NCBI GenBank assembly: GCA_903884265.1
Contig: CAISEG010000003.1
Location: forward strand, 1-36,870
Length of the DNA: 36,870 nucleotides
Origin: an uncultured Anaerolineales bacterium
GTDB lineage: Bacteria > Chloroflexota > Anaerolineae > Anaerolineales > Villigracilaceae
Direction of reading: 5' to 3'
Positions 1 to 6,766 of this stretch are shown piece after piece. The notes under the pieces are model-generated. The model was not told where the DNA came from. It searched no databases and worked only from the letters and a program-made list of their open reading frames with translations. The first letter of the stretch is position 1, and each line of letters starts with the position of its first letter. Position numbers and translations under genes: made by a program.

Positions 1-82
1 AAGCCAATCCCATCAAAACAAGCAAAACAACGACCAGCGGTTTGAGTTGGAAGCGCGGATGGACAGCAATTTTCACTTTCAT
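1..82 (-). CDS. Partial membrane protein, probable quinone-interacting (NrfD/PsrC-like) subunit
   Basis: Only the first 27 codons are in the window, reading leftward from an ATG at 82 and leaving the window at base 1. The peptide starts MKVKIAVHPRFQLKPL and runs into a hydrophobic stretch rich in V and L, so it begins a transmembrane helix. Its ATG overlaps the TGA of the ferredoxin gene (ATGA, 82-79), and a GGAGGAG Shine-Dalgarno lies just upstream inside that gene, so the two are translationally coupled. In polysulfide and thiosulfate reductase operons the gene after the ferredoxin subunit normally encodes the NrfD/PsrC quinol-oxidising anchor. That identity is inferred from context, because too little sequence is visible for a motif. 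A different short anchor protein is possible. Confidence 0.55.
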   Translation of the reverse strand, partial: MKVKIAVHPRFQLKPLVVVLLVLMGLA

Positions 83-870
83 TTTGTCTCCTCCGTTTGT
101 GGTTCGGGAGCTTCAAGCTTTTTAGCATCCGCTTCTTTTTTCTGGTTATATATATGCACGCCAGCCGCCAGACTGGTCAATACGGCACCCCAACCGAGGG
201 CAAAGGGAATGGTAAATCCCATCACCTCTTCGCTGACCTCCTTGACCGGGCGGGATGGAACCGCGGGCAGGCCCAGTTCTCCGAAGGGTGCGTGCGAAAG
301 GATCAGATAAGAGGTGCCGCCATTTTCGTTTTCCCCGTAGACATGATTGAGATAACGCACCGGTTGGGCAACCAGGCGGTTGTGGGCGTAATTCAGGAGT
401 TCATCCCGTTCCCCAAACATGAGCGCATCGGTCGGACAGGTGGCAACGCAGGCGGGCTTCAAGCCAATGTCGATGCGCTGGGTGCACATGGTGCATTTAT
501 CGATGAACGCACCGTCGATCAGGCCCTTGTCATAATCAAAGTGGGGCACGCCGAACGGGCAGGCGTTCATGCAGTAGCGGCAGCCGATGCACTTTTTAGA
601 GTCGTAAATCACCGGGCCATCTGCGCGCTTGCTATAAGCACCTACAGGGCAAGCCGACAGGCAATCCGGTTCGTTGCAGTGCATGCAGTGATAGACCATC
701 GAGGTGCGCTCCAGGTTTGGATACTCGCCTTTCAATCCAACCCCTGCCACCCAGATGCGTGTCTTATTCATGGGGATCTTGTTTTCGACACTGCAGGCCA
801 CCATGCAGGCCCGGCAGTCGATGCAGCGGGTGGCGTCGAACAGGAAGGTTTTATCTTTGATTTCAGGCAT
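79..870 (-). CDS. Ferredoxin-type iron-sulfur subunit of a molybdopterin oxidoreductase (PsrB/PhsB-like)
   Basis: This 263-residue electron-transfer subunit would carry electrons between a membrane quinol subunit and the molybdenum subunit encoded just upstream. Sixteen cysteines form four cluster-binding groups: C16/19/22/26, C62/65/70/74, C94/97/100/104 and C126/129/141/145. This is the pattern of the DmsB/PsrB/NrfC family with four [4Fe-4S] clusters. A hydrophobic segment near residues 216-240, followed by a charged tail, looks like a C-terminal membrane anchor, as in HybA/FdnH-type subunits, whereas simple PsrB proteins are soluble. It has no signal peptide, as expected for a subunit exported with a Tat-carrying partner. 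It follows the molybdenum gene by 15 bases and overlaps the next gene by 4. The substrate of the complex cannot be read from this subunit. Confidence 0.92.
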   Translation of the reverse strand: MPEIKDKTFLFDATRCIDCRACMVACSVENKIPMNKTRIWVAGVGLKGEYPNLERTSMVYHCMHCNEPDCLSACPVGAYSKRADGPVIYDSKKCIGCRYCMNACPFGVPHFDYDKGLIDGAFIDKCTMCTQRIDIGLKPACVATCPTDALMFGERDELLNYAHNRLVAQPVRYLNHVYGENENGGTSYLILSHAPFGELGLPAVPSRPVKEVSEEVMGFTIPFALGWGAVLTSLAAGVHIYNQKKEADAKKLEAPEPQTEETK

Positions 871-885
871 GATTCGACTCCCGTC

Positions 886-3060
886 TTAGATCTTCTTTAC
901 CGTTACAAAAGTCTGGCTGAGCGCCTGCCCGCCGCTGATGGGGTCTGTATAGGTCACATGCAGATCGGAGTCGCTGGCGCCGATGCCATAAGCTGTAGTC
1001 AGACCCTTGGAAAGATGCCCGTATCCGGGGGTCAGGTAGACACAATCCGGGCGGATGGCCTGCGTGGCTTCCAGCTTGATGTGGATGCTGCCGGCGCTGC
1101 TGGCTACTTCGACCAGGTCATAATCGGCCAGCCCCAGGGTCTGTGCGGTTTTCACATTCATCCACAGGCGCGGTTCATCCGAATACTTGTGCAGGAGCTG
1201 GTTGTTTTGGGTGCCGAACTGGGTGGACTGGGCTACCTTACCGGTCAGCAAGTAGAACTGCCCCGCCGGGGGCGCCGGAGGTTCCTCCCACTGCGGCACG
1301 GCGGCAAAGCCGCCCTGGTCGAGGGTGGTCGAAAACAATTCGATCTTGCTGCTGGGAGTGTTCCAGGCAGGTTCGGAAAAATCGGGGCCTTCGCCGGGTA
1401 ATTCCACGTAACCTTTCTGGCGGACCTGGTCGAGAGAGACTCCCAGGGGAGCCAGCTGCTGCTTGAGGTAATCCTCTTCGTCAGCATACTGGAAGAAGTC
1501 GCCCAGCCCCAGACGGGTGCCGAGTTCCTTGTAGATCCACAGGGAGGATTTCCCTTCCCCTTGCGCCTCGATCACGGGCTGCCGAATGAAGGCTTTGCTG
1601 CCAACGATATTGAGCGGGTCGTAGCGCTCCAGGTAGGAGGCTTCGGGGAGTACCACATCCGAGAACCAGGCGGTGTCGTTCATGAGAATGTCGATGGTGG
1701 CGATGAAATCCATCTTGCCGAATGCTTCCAGGGTCCGGCCGCGGTCCGGCAGTGACATGGCCGGATTCTGGCGGGAAATGAACCAGCCATGGGCCTGGTA
1801 AGGCGTGCCGCTTAAAACCGCTTCGCGCATTTCCTGGAACACACCGATCTTGAGCGGGACGAACGGGTATTTCCAGGGCACACCGTCAAGTCGTTGGGCC
1901 GAAACGCGCGGGTAAGCCGGCTGCGGCGGAGCGCCAAGCACTCCGCTCTCCTCCCCGGAGGCCGGAAACATCGCTACACCCCAGTTCCCCACCAGAGCAT
2001 TCAGGATGGCGATAGCCCGCTCGGTCTGGAAGGAGTTGACGAAATTGGAGGTCCGCCAGCCATTGTGGGCCAGCGCATAAGGCGCGGCGTGGGCAAACTC
2101 ACGTGCAATCCGCCGGATATTATCGGCTGGGATGTCAGTGATGGCAGCAGCCCACTCCGGAGTGTATTGAGGCATCGCGCTCGCCAGCTTGTCAAAACCG
2201 GAAGTATTGTTGTTTACTGATCTAAAACTATAAAGCCGCTCGCTGATGATGACATTGATCAACGCCAGGTGGAAGGCCAGATCGGTACCCGGTCGGATGG
2301 CCAGCCACTCGGAGGATTTCGCGGCCGTCTTGGTAAAACGAGGATCCAGGGTGACAACCTTGACACCTCGATCGATGGCCTGGCTCAGGGCGGAGGTCTC
2401 GGAGGTGGAAATGGCCTCCATTAGATTCCGCCCGGTCAGGATGATGTACTTGAGGTCGTCATACTTGCGGGCGGGTTCTTCCATGCCATACGTGACCAGG
2501 TTGGCCACGATCATGGCATTGAAACATAAACTGCGCTGGGTGCCATAGTTCGGCGAGCCATAGGCATTGAGCAGATTTTCGAATTGGAACTGGCTCAGGC
2601 AGTGCGTGGTCGAAAAGAGCATCGCTTCCGGGCCATATTTTTGCTGGATGTCGAGCATGTTTTGAGCCACCAGGTCCAGGGCTTCCTCCCAGGCGGCTTT
2701 GCGGAACAATCCCTCGCCACGTTTGCCAACCCGGATGAGGGGGGTCAGCACCCGGTCGGGGTCGTAAGTGTTCATCAGGCCGGATTGACCGCGTGGACAC
2801 AGCTTGCCATTGGAATGGGGATGTTCGGGGTTGCCTTCCAGCTTGACCACGCGTCCCCCATCAACTTTTGCCAGCAGACCGCAGCGCCAGACGCACATTT
2901 CGCACATGCTGGGGATATATCCGCTGTTTGTGGCATCCAGCAATCCATTTACCCGGGCAGCTTCAGCCACCTGGGGCGGTATGAACTGCCCGATGAGCAC
3001 GGCGCCAACTGTTGCGCCACCGACCTTGAGAAAATCGCGGCGGGATATTGTAGATGGCAT
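886..3060 (-). CDS. Tat-exported molybdopterin catalytic subunit, polysulfide/thiosulfate reductase type (PsrA/PhsA-like)
   Basis: The 724-residue protein is a DMSO-reductase superfamily catalytic subunit. The start is placed at the ATG at 3060, because a GGAG ribosome site lies before it and the N-terminus then shows a Tat signal (SRRDFLK, residues 6-12, plus a hydrophobic stretch ending near VAEAA). The upstream in-frame extension lacks these features. Cysteines 53, 56, 60 and 88 bind the N-terminal [4Fe-4S] cluster. Cys179, in RSLCFNA, sits where the family places its molybdenum ligand and points to the Cys-ligated branch (PsrA, PhsA and relatives) and away from Ser (DMSO reductase) or SeCys forms. 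Flanking sulfur-transporter and cytochrome genes support a sulfur oxyanion or polysulfide substrate. Tetrathionate is also possible. It would act outside the cytoplasmic membrane. Confidence 0.9.
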   Translation of the reverse strand: MPSTISRRDFLKVGGATVGAVLIGQFIPPQVAEAARVNGLLDATNSGYIPSMCEMCVWRCGLLAKVDGGRVVKLEGNPEHPHSNGKLCPRGQSGLMNTYDPDRVLTPLIRVGKRGEGLFRKAAWEEALDLVAQNMLDIQQKYGPEAMLFSTTHCLSQFQFENLLNAYGSPNYGTQRSLCFNAMIVANLVTYGMEEPARKYDDLKYIILTGRNLMEAISTSETSALSQAIDRGVKVVTLDPRFTKTAAKSSEWLAIRPGTDLAFHLALINVIISERLYSFRSVNNNTSGFDKLASAMPQYTPEWAAAITDIPADNIRRIAREFAHAAPYALAHNGWRTSNFVNSFQTERAIAILNALVGNWGVAMFPASGEESGVLGAPPQPAYPRVSAQRLDGVPWKYPFVPLKIGVFQEMREAVLSGTPYQAHGWFISRQNPAMSLPDRGRTLEAFGKMDFIATIDILMNDTAWFSDVVLPEASYLERYDPLNIVGSKAFIRQPVIEAQGEGKSSLWIYKELGTRLGLGDFFQYADEEDYLKQQLAPLGVSLDQVRQKGYVELPGEGPDFSEPAWNTPSSKIELFSTTLDQGGFAAVPQWEEPPAPPAGQFYLLTGKVAQSTQFGTQNNQLLHKYSDEPRLWMNVKTAQTLGLADYDLVEVASSAGSIHIKLEATQAIRPDCVYLTPGYGHLSKGLTTAYGIGASDSDLHVTYTDPISGGQALSQTFVTVKKI

Positions 3061-3078
3061 AACTATCTCCAGATAATT

Positions 3079-3118
3079 GCCGTCCATGCGAGGCAGGAAC
3101 ACCCCTCGCATGGACGGC
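3079..3118 (-). other. Perfect 15-bp intergenic hairpin before the molybdenum subunit
   Basis: Bases 3079-3093 (GCCGTCCATGCGAGG) and 3104-3118 are exact reverse complements separated by a 10-base loop. The hairpin lies between the YedE-like stop (3131) and the molybdenum-subunit start (3060), about 18 bases upstream of that start codon on the minus strand. No T-run follows it on the minus strand, so it is not a standard intrinsic terminator. It could protect the upstream mRNA end, act as a processing site, or modulate translation of the catalytic subunit. The pairing is seen directly; the role is inferred. Confidence 0.75.
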
Positions 3119-3130
3119 ATCGGGTTAATA

Positions 3131-3694
3131 CTAATCCTTCTTTTCCTTGCGATGCATACCCACACGATCGATCAAATAGAAGAGCACTAATGCCATCAAG
3201 GCAAAAACAAAAACTGCCAGGTATGGGCTGATGTGCCACAGGTCGGGCAGAACAACATTGCCATAATTTCCAATCGCCTTGAGCTGGGGCATGAAGCTCG
3301 AATAGGTCAGCCCAAAAAGTACCGCGCCGGTCAGGAAGCCGAGCAGGCCGGGGACGATATAATCCCATTTGCCTTCACCTGCGCCAGCCATGGCCGTACC
3401 CGGGCAGAAACCAGCCAGGGCCATGCCCACGCCGAAGACCAGGCCGCCGACCAGGTTCCCAAGGACATAAGTCTCGGGAATGGCCGGGAAGGTGATAACG
3501 CCCAGCTCTCGTAAAGGATACACACCGATCATGGTGACCACCAGGGCGGTCATCATGAACTTCAAAACGGTAAAATCAGTCAGGCGGAACTGGTTGACAA
3601 TTTTATGGTATTTGGTCAAACCGGCTTTGTTGAGGGCAAAGCCGAACAAAACGCCGAGGAAAAGAGCGATAACAATCATTTTTACGGATAGCAT
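3131..3694 (-). CDS. YeeE/YedE family sulfur-compound transporter, C-terminal-type half
   Basis: This 187-residue membrane protein is one of a split pair of YeeE/YedE (DUF395) transporters. The signature GFCPGT motif is at residues 95-100, with the conserved Cys97 that relays thiosulfate or another sulfur species in characterised YeeE proteins. Several hydrophobic segments span the length (residues 5-22, 44-60, 78-95, 112-130 and 158-175). The start is supported by AGGAGG five bases before the ATG. It lies 12 bases after the companion half at 3707-4231, and together they equal one full-length transporter, as in PmpA/PmpB-like pairs. Its place between the cytochrome and the molybdenum reductase suggests it supplies or removes a sulfur substrate or product. 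The transported species is not determinable here. Confidence 0.88.
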   Translation of the reverse strand: MLSVKMIVIALFLGVLFGFALNKAGLTKYHKIVNQFRLTDFTVLKFMMTALVVTMIGVYPLRELGVITFPAIPETYVLGNLVGGLVFGVGMALAGFCPGTAMAGAGEGKWDYIVPGLLGFLTGAVLFGLTYSSFMPQLKAIGNYGNVVLPDLWHISPYLAVFVFALMALVLFYLIDRVGMHRKEKKD

Positions 3695-3706
3695 GGCATC
3701 CTCCTT

Positions 3707-4231
3707 TTAATATTTCTTTCCATAGACGATCAGGGCTGTAACAATCCCCGAGGCGAACATTCCGCCAATGAACAGGAAGGCCGCCGGAGCGAGCAGCATG
3801 CCGCCCGAAATGGCCAGACCGCTGGTGCATCCGCCTGCGACCCCGGCGGCGAATTCCACGATGATCCCGCCCACGAAGAGCAGCAGCCAGCGCTTCCAGG
3901 TCTGCTTGCCGTAGGCCTTCTTCCACTGTTCACTGTCCATCGTGCGAAATTTGAATGTGCCGCTGGAAAGTGCTCCCAGCATCCCGCCGAAGAAAATACC
4001 GACCAGCAGGATGACCGGATAGGTGATCTCCGCTTTCATCATAAAATTGAAGTACATGTTATTGGGGCTGATTGCCTTGCCGATATAAGCTGCCAGGTTC
4101 TCAAAACCTCCCGATGCGCCTAGGAGCGCGTGGGCCAGAACAACGGTGAGGATGCCGACGATGCCGAGCAGGGCGCCCGCAACGTAGGGTGACCACAATT
4201 CCTTGTTGATTTGTTGCTTGAGCCAGTTCAT
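3707..4231 (-). CDS. YeeE/YedE family sulfur-compound transporter, N-terminal-type half
   Basis: This 174-residue membrane protein is the companion half of the YeeE/YedE pair. The start at 4231 (MNWLKQQINK) is chosen because GGAGAAG precedes it at good spacing, whereas the longer in-frame extension is polar and has no ribosome site. The family motif AGGCTSG, with Cys135, is present at about residues 132-138. Hydrophobic segments fall near residues 17-38, 70-90, 115-135 and 145-168. The gene follows the cytochrome by 31 bases and precedes the other half by 12 bases. In E. coli YeeE, conserved cysteines pass thiosulfate through the membrane, so Cys135 here and Cys97 of the partner are the likely equivalents. 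Thiosulfate import is inferred from the family. Confidence 0.87.
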   Translation of the reverse strand: MNWLKQQINKELWSPYVAGALLGIVGILTVVLAHALLGASGGFENLAAYIGKAISPNNMYFNFMMKAEITYPVILLVGIFFGGMLGALSSGTFKFRTMDSEQWKKAYGKQTWKRWLLLFVGGIIVEFAAGVAGGCTSGLAISGGMLLAPAAFLFIGGMFASGIVTALIVYGKKY

Positions 4232-4262
4232 ATCTTCTCCTTTTCTGAAATTGGTTGAAAGA

Positions 4263-5105
4263 TTATTCTTTTTGGTCTTCAGGGGCTTGATCTGCAGCCG
4301 GTTCTTCATGGATGAGCTTGTCGATCGAAGCCAGCAGGTCAGCAGCCACCTGGGGTTTGGCCAGGATATTTTTCAGGATGCGACGGGAAGCGGGCTTTAA
4401 ACGACTGACATCCGAAAGCATTTCCACCACGTCAGCAGGATACTTTTTCTGGACAGGAACGCGCTTTGGATCCTCAAAAGAGATGTTGACCAGGCCCTCT
4501 CTTTTCAGGACGAAGAAGCCGCCTCCGAGGACGATCAACGCTAAAATGACGATCAGGATGATGTTGCCGATGTTGGTGGGAGTTTTGCCGAGGGCCACGG
4601 CATCGTATCTCTGGGAGTAATCCACCATGTCTGCAGCCGGGACAACTACTGCTGGAGCGGCCTCTGTCGTTATCGGGGCAGTGGACGAGGCAGGCTGGCT
4701 GGTCGCCGCCGCTGTCGCGCTTGCGCCGGTGCCAATCTGCTGGCCGAGGGTGGTTGCATAGATCTGAGCTTTTGCCTGGGTGTCGGAGGGGTGGCAGCTT
4801 TTACAGCTGGCGTTAATATCCGCCAACGGAGCCACCATCCCGGTGTGGGCAGCGACCTTATCAGTGGCCTGGTTGTTTCCGGCGTGACACAGGTAGCAAA
4901 AATCGCCAAAGTTGTGCTGGGTGTGCCAGGCGGTACCGTCAGTATTGACAGGCTTCTGGGCCTGCGTTTCGTGGCAGTTCTTACAGGATGAAGCCTGTGA
5001 TCCGCATTGGGCCTTCGCTGGCGTGGCGGTCATCAGGAAAACGCTGGCCACTACGAGCAGTATGCCAAGGGCCACGAACAAGAAAGTGATCCTTTTTTGA
5101 TTCAT
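4263..5105 (-). CDS. Membrane-anchored triheme cytochrome c with a cytosolic tail
   Basis: The 280-residue protein starts at 5105, where GAGGTG precedes the ATG and a Sec signal follows (residues 1-33, ending AKA). Three heme c sites are visible: CKNCH (41-45), CYLCH (70-74) and CKSCH (101-105). A low-complexity Ala/Thr/Ser/Pro linker (about 115-160) leads to a transmembrane helix at 180-200. A charged tail of about 80 residues follows and, by topology, would be in the cytoplasm. The tail resembles no domain I recognise. It is first after the ArsR gene and upstream of the transporter and reductase genes, so it probably passes electrons to or from the exported molybdenum enzyme. Extra His residues in the heme domain (H61, H64 and H87) could be second axial ligands. 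Confidence 0.85.
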   Translation of the reverse strand: MNQKRITFLFVALGILLVVASVFLMTATPAKAQCGSQASSCKNCHETQAQKPVNTDGTAWHTQHNFGDFCYLCHAGNNQATDKVAAHTGMVAPLADINASCKSCHPSDTQAKAQIYATTLGQQIGTGASATAAATSQPASSTAPITTEAAPAVVVPAADMVDYSQRYDAVALGKTPTNIGNIILIVILALIVLGGGFFVLKREGLVNISFEDPKRVPVQKKYPADVVEMLSDVSRLKPASRRILKNILAKPQVAADLLASIDKLIHEEPAADQAPEDQKE

Positions 5106-5148
5106 TTGCACCTCGTTCGAATGGATTGAAAAAAAATAATATTGGGGT

Positions 5149-5490
5149 TTATGCAGGGATGAATTCATCCATGAGATCCGCGTGATGCTGGATCTGCTCG
5201 CGCAGGACACTGCGCAGTAAATCCAGGGCTTCAATCACACGGTGGTCGGTCAGTTCATACTGGACAGAGGTTCCCAGTCGGGTGGCTTTTACCAAGCCGC
5301 CCTCCCGCAACACTTTAAGGTGGCGCGATACGGTCGACTGGGGGACTTCCAGTTCCTGGGTCAATTCAGTGACATTACGGGGCTGATCTGAAAGGGCATA
5401 CAGCAGGATGAGCCGGGTTGAATCTGCCAGAGCTGAGCACAGATCTGCATGGAGGTGGGCAATTTCTTGGGTGAGGGATGAAGTTATCAT
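5149..5490 (-). CDS. ArsR-family transcriptional repressor
   Basis: This 113-residue protein is a winged-helix regulator of the ArsR/SmtB type. The helix-turn-helix covers about residues 37-62 (NVTELTQELEVPQSTVSRHL) and the wing about 65-80 (LVKATRLGTSVQYEL). It lacks the CxC metal-binding pair of ArsR and also the two-cysteine persulfide switch of BigR/SqrR. The only cysteine is Cys18, so the sensing chemistry is unclear. It is the first gene of the leftward sulfur operon, 43 bases before the cytochrome, so it most likely represses that operon together with itself. The upstream spacer (5491-5580) is AT-rich with TATA-like boxes and carries a weak copy of the Crp-type motif seen at 6000-6014. 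A sulfur-related inducer is inferred only from context. Confidence 0.9.
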   Translation of the reverse strand: MITSSLTQEIAHLHADLCSALADSTRLILLYALSDQPRNVTELTQELEVPQSTVSRHLKVLREGGLVKATRLGTSVQYELTDHRVIEALDLLRSVLREQIQHHADLMDEFIPA

Positions 5491-5518
5491 ATGACCTTAT
5501 TCGGATAATCGCATATTC

Positions 5519-5573
5519 AGTATAAAATATAATACTCTTGTGAAGAATGGCACATATAGTGTGCTTTGTCATA
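5519..5573 (-). promoter_or_regulatory. Candidate promoter region of the arsR-led sulfur operon
   Basis: On the minus strand this AT-rich stretch contains TATTAT (5534-5529) and TATACT (5524-5519) as possible -10 boxes, with no good -35 box. Upstream at 5573-5559 is TATGACAAAGCACAC, which resembles the left half and spacer of the Crp-type palindrome at 6000-6014. It overlaps a GCACA-tatag-TGTGC inverted repeat (5550-5564). An activator-dependent promoter would explain the missing -35 box. The right half-site is degenerate, so this is tentative. Confidence 0.35.
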
Positions 5574-5636
5574 ATAAAACGGGTGTAATGTCATACCGAG
5601 CGCGAAGGGAAATGCAACTACTAAACCATAGAAGAA

Positions 5637-5664
5637 AGAGCCCCTGGTTTTAGCCAGGGGCTCT
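5637..5664 (-). terminator. Intrinsic terminator after the DUF2892-like gene
   Basis: AGAGCCCCTGG (5637-5647) pairs perfectly with 5654-5664 around a six-base loop. On the minus strand the stem is followed by a T-rich tract (TTTCTTCT). It lies between the DUF2892-like stop (5706) and the arsR promoter, so it insulates the sulfur operon from the upstream transcript. Confidence 0.8.
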
Positions 5665-5705
5665 TCTGATTTGAGACAAGTGTGAAAAGGGAAAGTCCCA
5701 AGACA

Positions 5706-5933
5706 TCACTTGCCTGCGCGGATCTTCGGGCCGCTCATTGGAGCACCAAAGAGCGGGGCGAAGACACAGAAATCGAACAGCCCGGCCAGCAGCGGTACCA
5801 GACCGACCACGGCCAGGACGGTACCGCCCACGCCGTGGATGACCAACAGTCCCAAGGCGACGAGGACGATGCCTGCCACAACACGGGTGATGCGGCCAGC
5901 GGGGGAAGCCATGAATTTTACGAAGGGGTTCAT
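5706..5933 (-). CDS. Small DUF2892-like inner-membrane protein
   Basis: This 75-residue protein has two hydrophobic helices (about residues 17-33 and 37-56) followed by a cysteine-containing segment (FDFCVFAPLFGAP). This is the layout of DUF2892/YgaP-membrane-domain proteins, whose usual ending is a C-P-x-x-x-x-L-G motif. Such proteins often occur beside rhodaneses and YeeE transporters, and that fits this neighbourhood. The start is backed by GGAGAAA before the ATG. A TATACT -10 box and a Crp-type palindrome centred near -41 lie upstream, and a strong terminator follows, so it appears to be a single-gene transcript. A role in sulfur handling or membrane persulfide transfer is inferred from association only. 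Confidence 0.78.
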   Translation of the reverse strand: MNPFVKFMASPAGRITRVVAGIVLVALGLLVIHGVGGTVLAVVGLVPLLAGLFDFCVFAPLFGAPMSGPKIRAGK

Positions 5934-5972
5934 TTTATTTCTCCTATTAGGTTTGAATTGGTTTGTATCCCC

Positions 5973-5978
5973 AGTATA
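5973..5978 (-). promoter_or_regulatory. -10 box of the DUF2892-like gene
   Basis: TATACT on the minus strand predicts transcription starting near 5966, about 33 bases before the ATG at 5933. No recognisable -35 box is present; its place is taken by the palindrome at 6000-6014, which suggests an activated promoter. Confidence 0.5.
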
Positions 5979-5999
5979 TGAGTATTAAGTGATCCTGTC

Positions 6000-6014
6000 T
6001 GTGACAAAGTCACA
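6000..6014. promoter_or_regulatory. Crp/Fnr-type operator palindrome
   Basis: TGTGACAAAGTCACA is a perfect palindrome around AAA, and its centre (6007) is about 41 bases before the predicted start of the DUF2892-like transcript. That is the class II activator position. It also overlaps the stop codon of the Crp-type regulator gene (6010-6012). The half-site TGTGA is what Crp recognises with Arg, Glu and Arg in its recognition helix. The neighbouring regulator has R187, E188 and R192 at those places. Confidence 0.65.
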
Positions 6015-6684
6015 CAACCGACCGGGTTTGTAAAGCCTCTCTTTCCAATATCTTGATGCTTCCCCGGGATACTTCGACCATTCCCTGAGCAGAAAAATCC
6101 TCCAGGATGCGGCTGACGACCTCACGCGAGCTGCCCAATTCAGCGGCGATCTCCTGGTGAGTGATGCGGATCGGATCCTCTCTCAGACCTCGTCCAGTAA
6201 GCAGAGAGGCGACACGGACGTCCAGGCGATGGAAGGCCACTTCTTCAACGATCTCCATCACGGAGGAAAGTCGTTGGGAGAGCAATTCGAAGACAAATTC
6301 ACGCCACAGGTCATAACGCCGGACCCAATCCCGAAAGGTATCCGCCGGAATCATAACTGCTTCGGCTTCCTTCTCCACTGTGGCAACCGCGGGGAAACTC
6401 TTCTGGCTGAGGATGGCATTGGCGGTCAGGATGCAGGATTCACCGTTCCCGAAACGGTAAAGGGTAATCTCCCGCCCTGTCTCGCCGATTTTGTAAACAC
6501 GAACGACACCAGAGATTAAAAGCGCAATTGCGTCGACCTGGTCTCCCTCGATAAATACATCGCGCCCCCTGGGAATCCGGGCGAAGGAAGCTGTCTGCTG
6601 GAATTCGCGCAGGAGTCCGGGGTCAGCATGTTCAAGGATGGGTAAGGCCTGGACAATTCGTTCGAATTGTTGTGTGGTGATCAT
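6010..6684 (-). CDS. Crp/Fnr-family transcriptional regulator
   Basis: The 224-residue protein has an N-terminal cyclic-nucleotide-binding-type beta barrel (about residues 15-115), a dimerisation helix (about 118-150) and a C-terminal Crp helix-turn-helix (174-211). The recognition helix GSSREVVSRIL keeps the Arg-Glu-x-x-x-Arg pattern of E. coli Crp, predicting a TGTGA half-site, and that half-site is found in a palindrome next door. There is no N-terminal Fnr iron-sulfur cysteine set; Cys84, in GESCILT, is the only cysteine. The effector is therefore unknown, and a redox or sulfur signal is possible from the setting. GGAGG supports the start. A TGTGACA half-site in its own upstream region (6729-6743) hints at autoregulation. 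Confidence 0.92.
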   Translation of the reverse strand: MITTQQFERIVQALPILEHADPGLLREFQQTASFARIPRGRDVFIEGDQVDAIALLISGVVRVYKIGETGREITLYRFGNGESCILTANAILSQKSFPAVATVEKEAEAVMIPADTFRDWVRRYDLWREFVFELLSQRLSSVMEIVEEVAFHRLDVRVASLLTGRGLREDPIRITHQEIAAELGSSREVVSRILEDFSAQGMVEVSRGSIKILEREALQTRSVV

Positions 6685-6728
6685 CTTTTTCCTCCTGACC
6701 TCGAAGGTAATTTCGAGCGAACCTTGAG

Positions 6729-6743
6729 CGGCACAATGTCACA
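6729..6743 (-). promoter_or_regulatory. Possible half-palindromic Crp-type site upstream of the regulator gene
   Basis: On the minus strand the sequence reads TGTGACATTGTGCCG, with one complete TGTGAC half-site and a poor second half. Its centre is about 52 bases before the regulator ATG. It shares TTATTGTGACA-type flanks with the element before arsR. Autoregulation is plausible but weakly supported. Confidence 0.35.
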
Positions 6744-6766
6744 ATAAACAGGAATTTATTGGACTA

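Noticed and set aside
97-1401. A 434-codon open frame on the plus strand
   Set aside because: It lies antisense to the ferredoxin and molybdenum subunits, has no ribosome site and gives a protein with no recognisable motifs. The minus-strand frames carry clear cysteine clusters.
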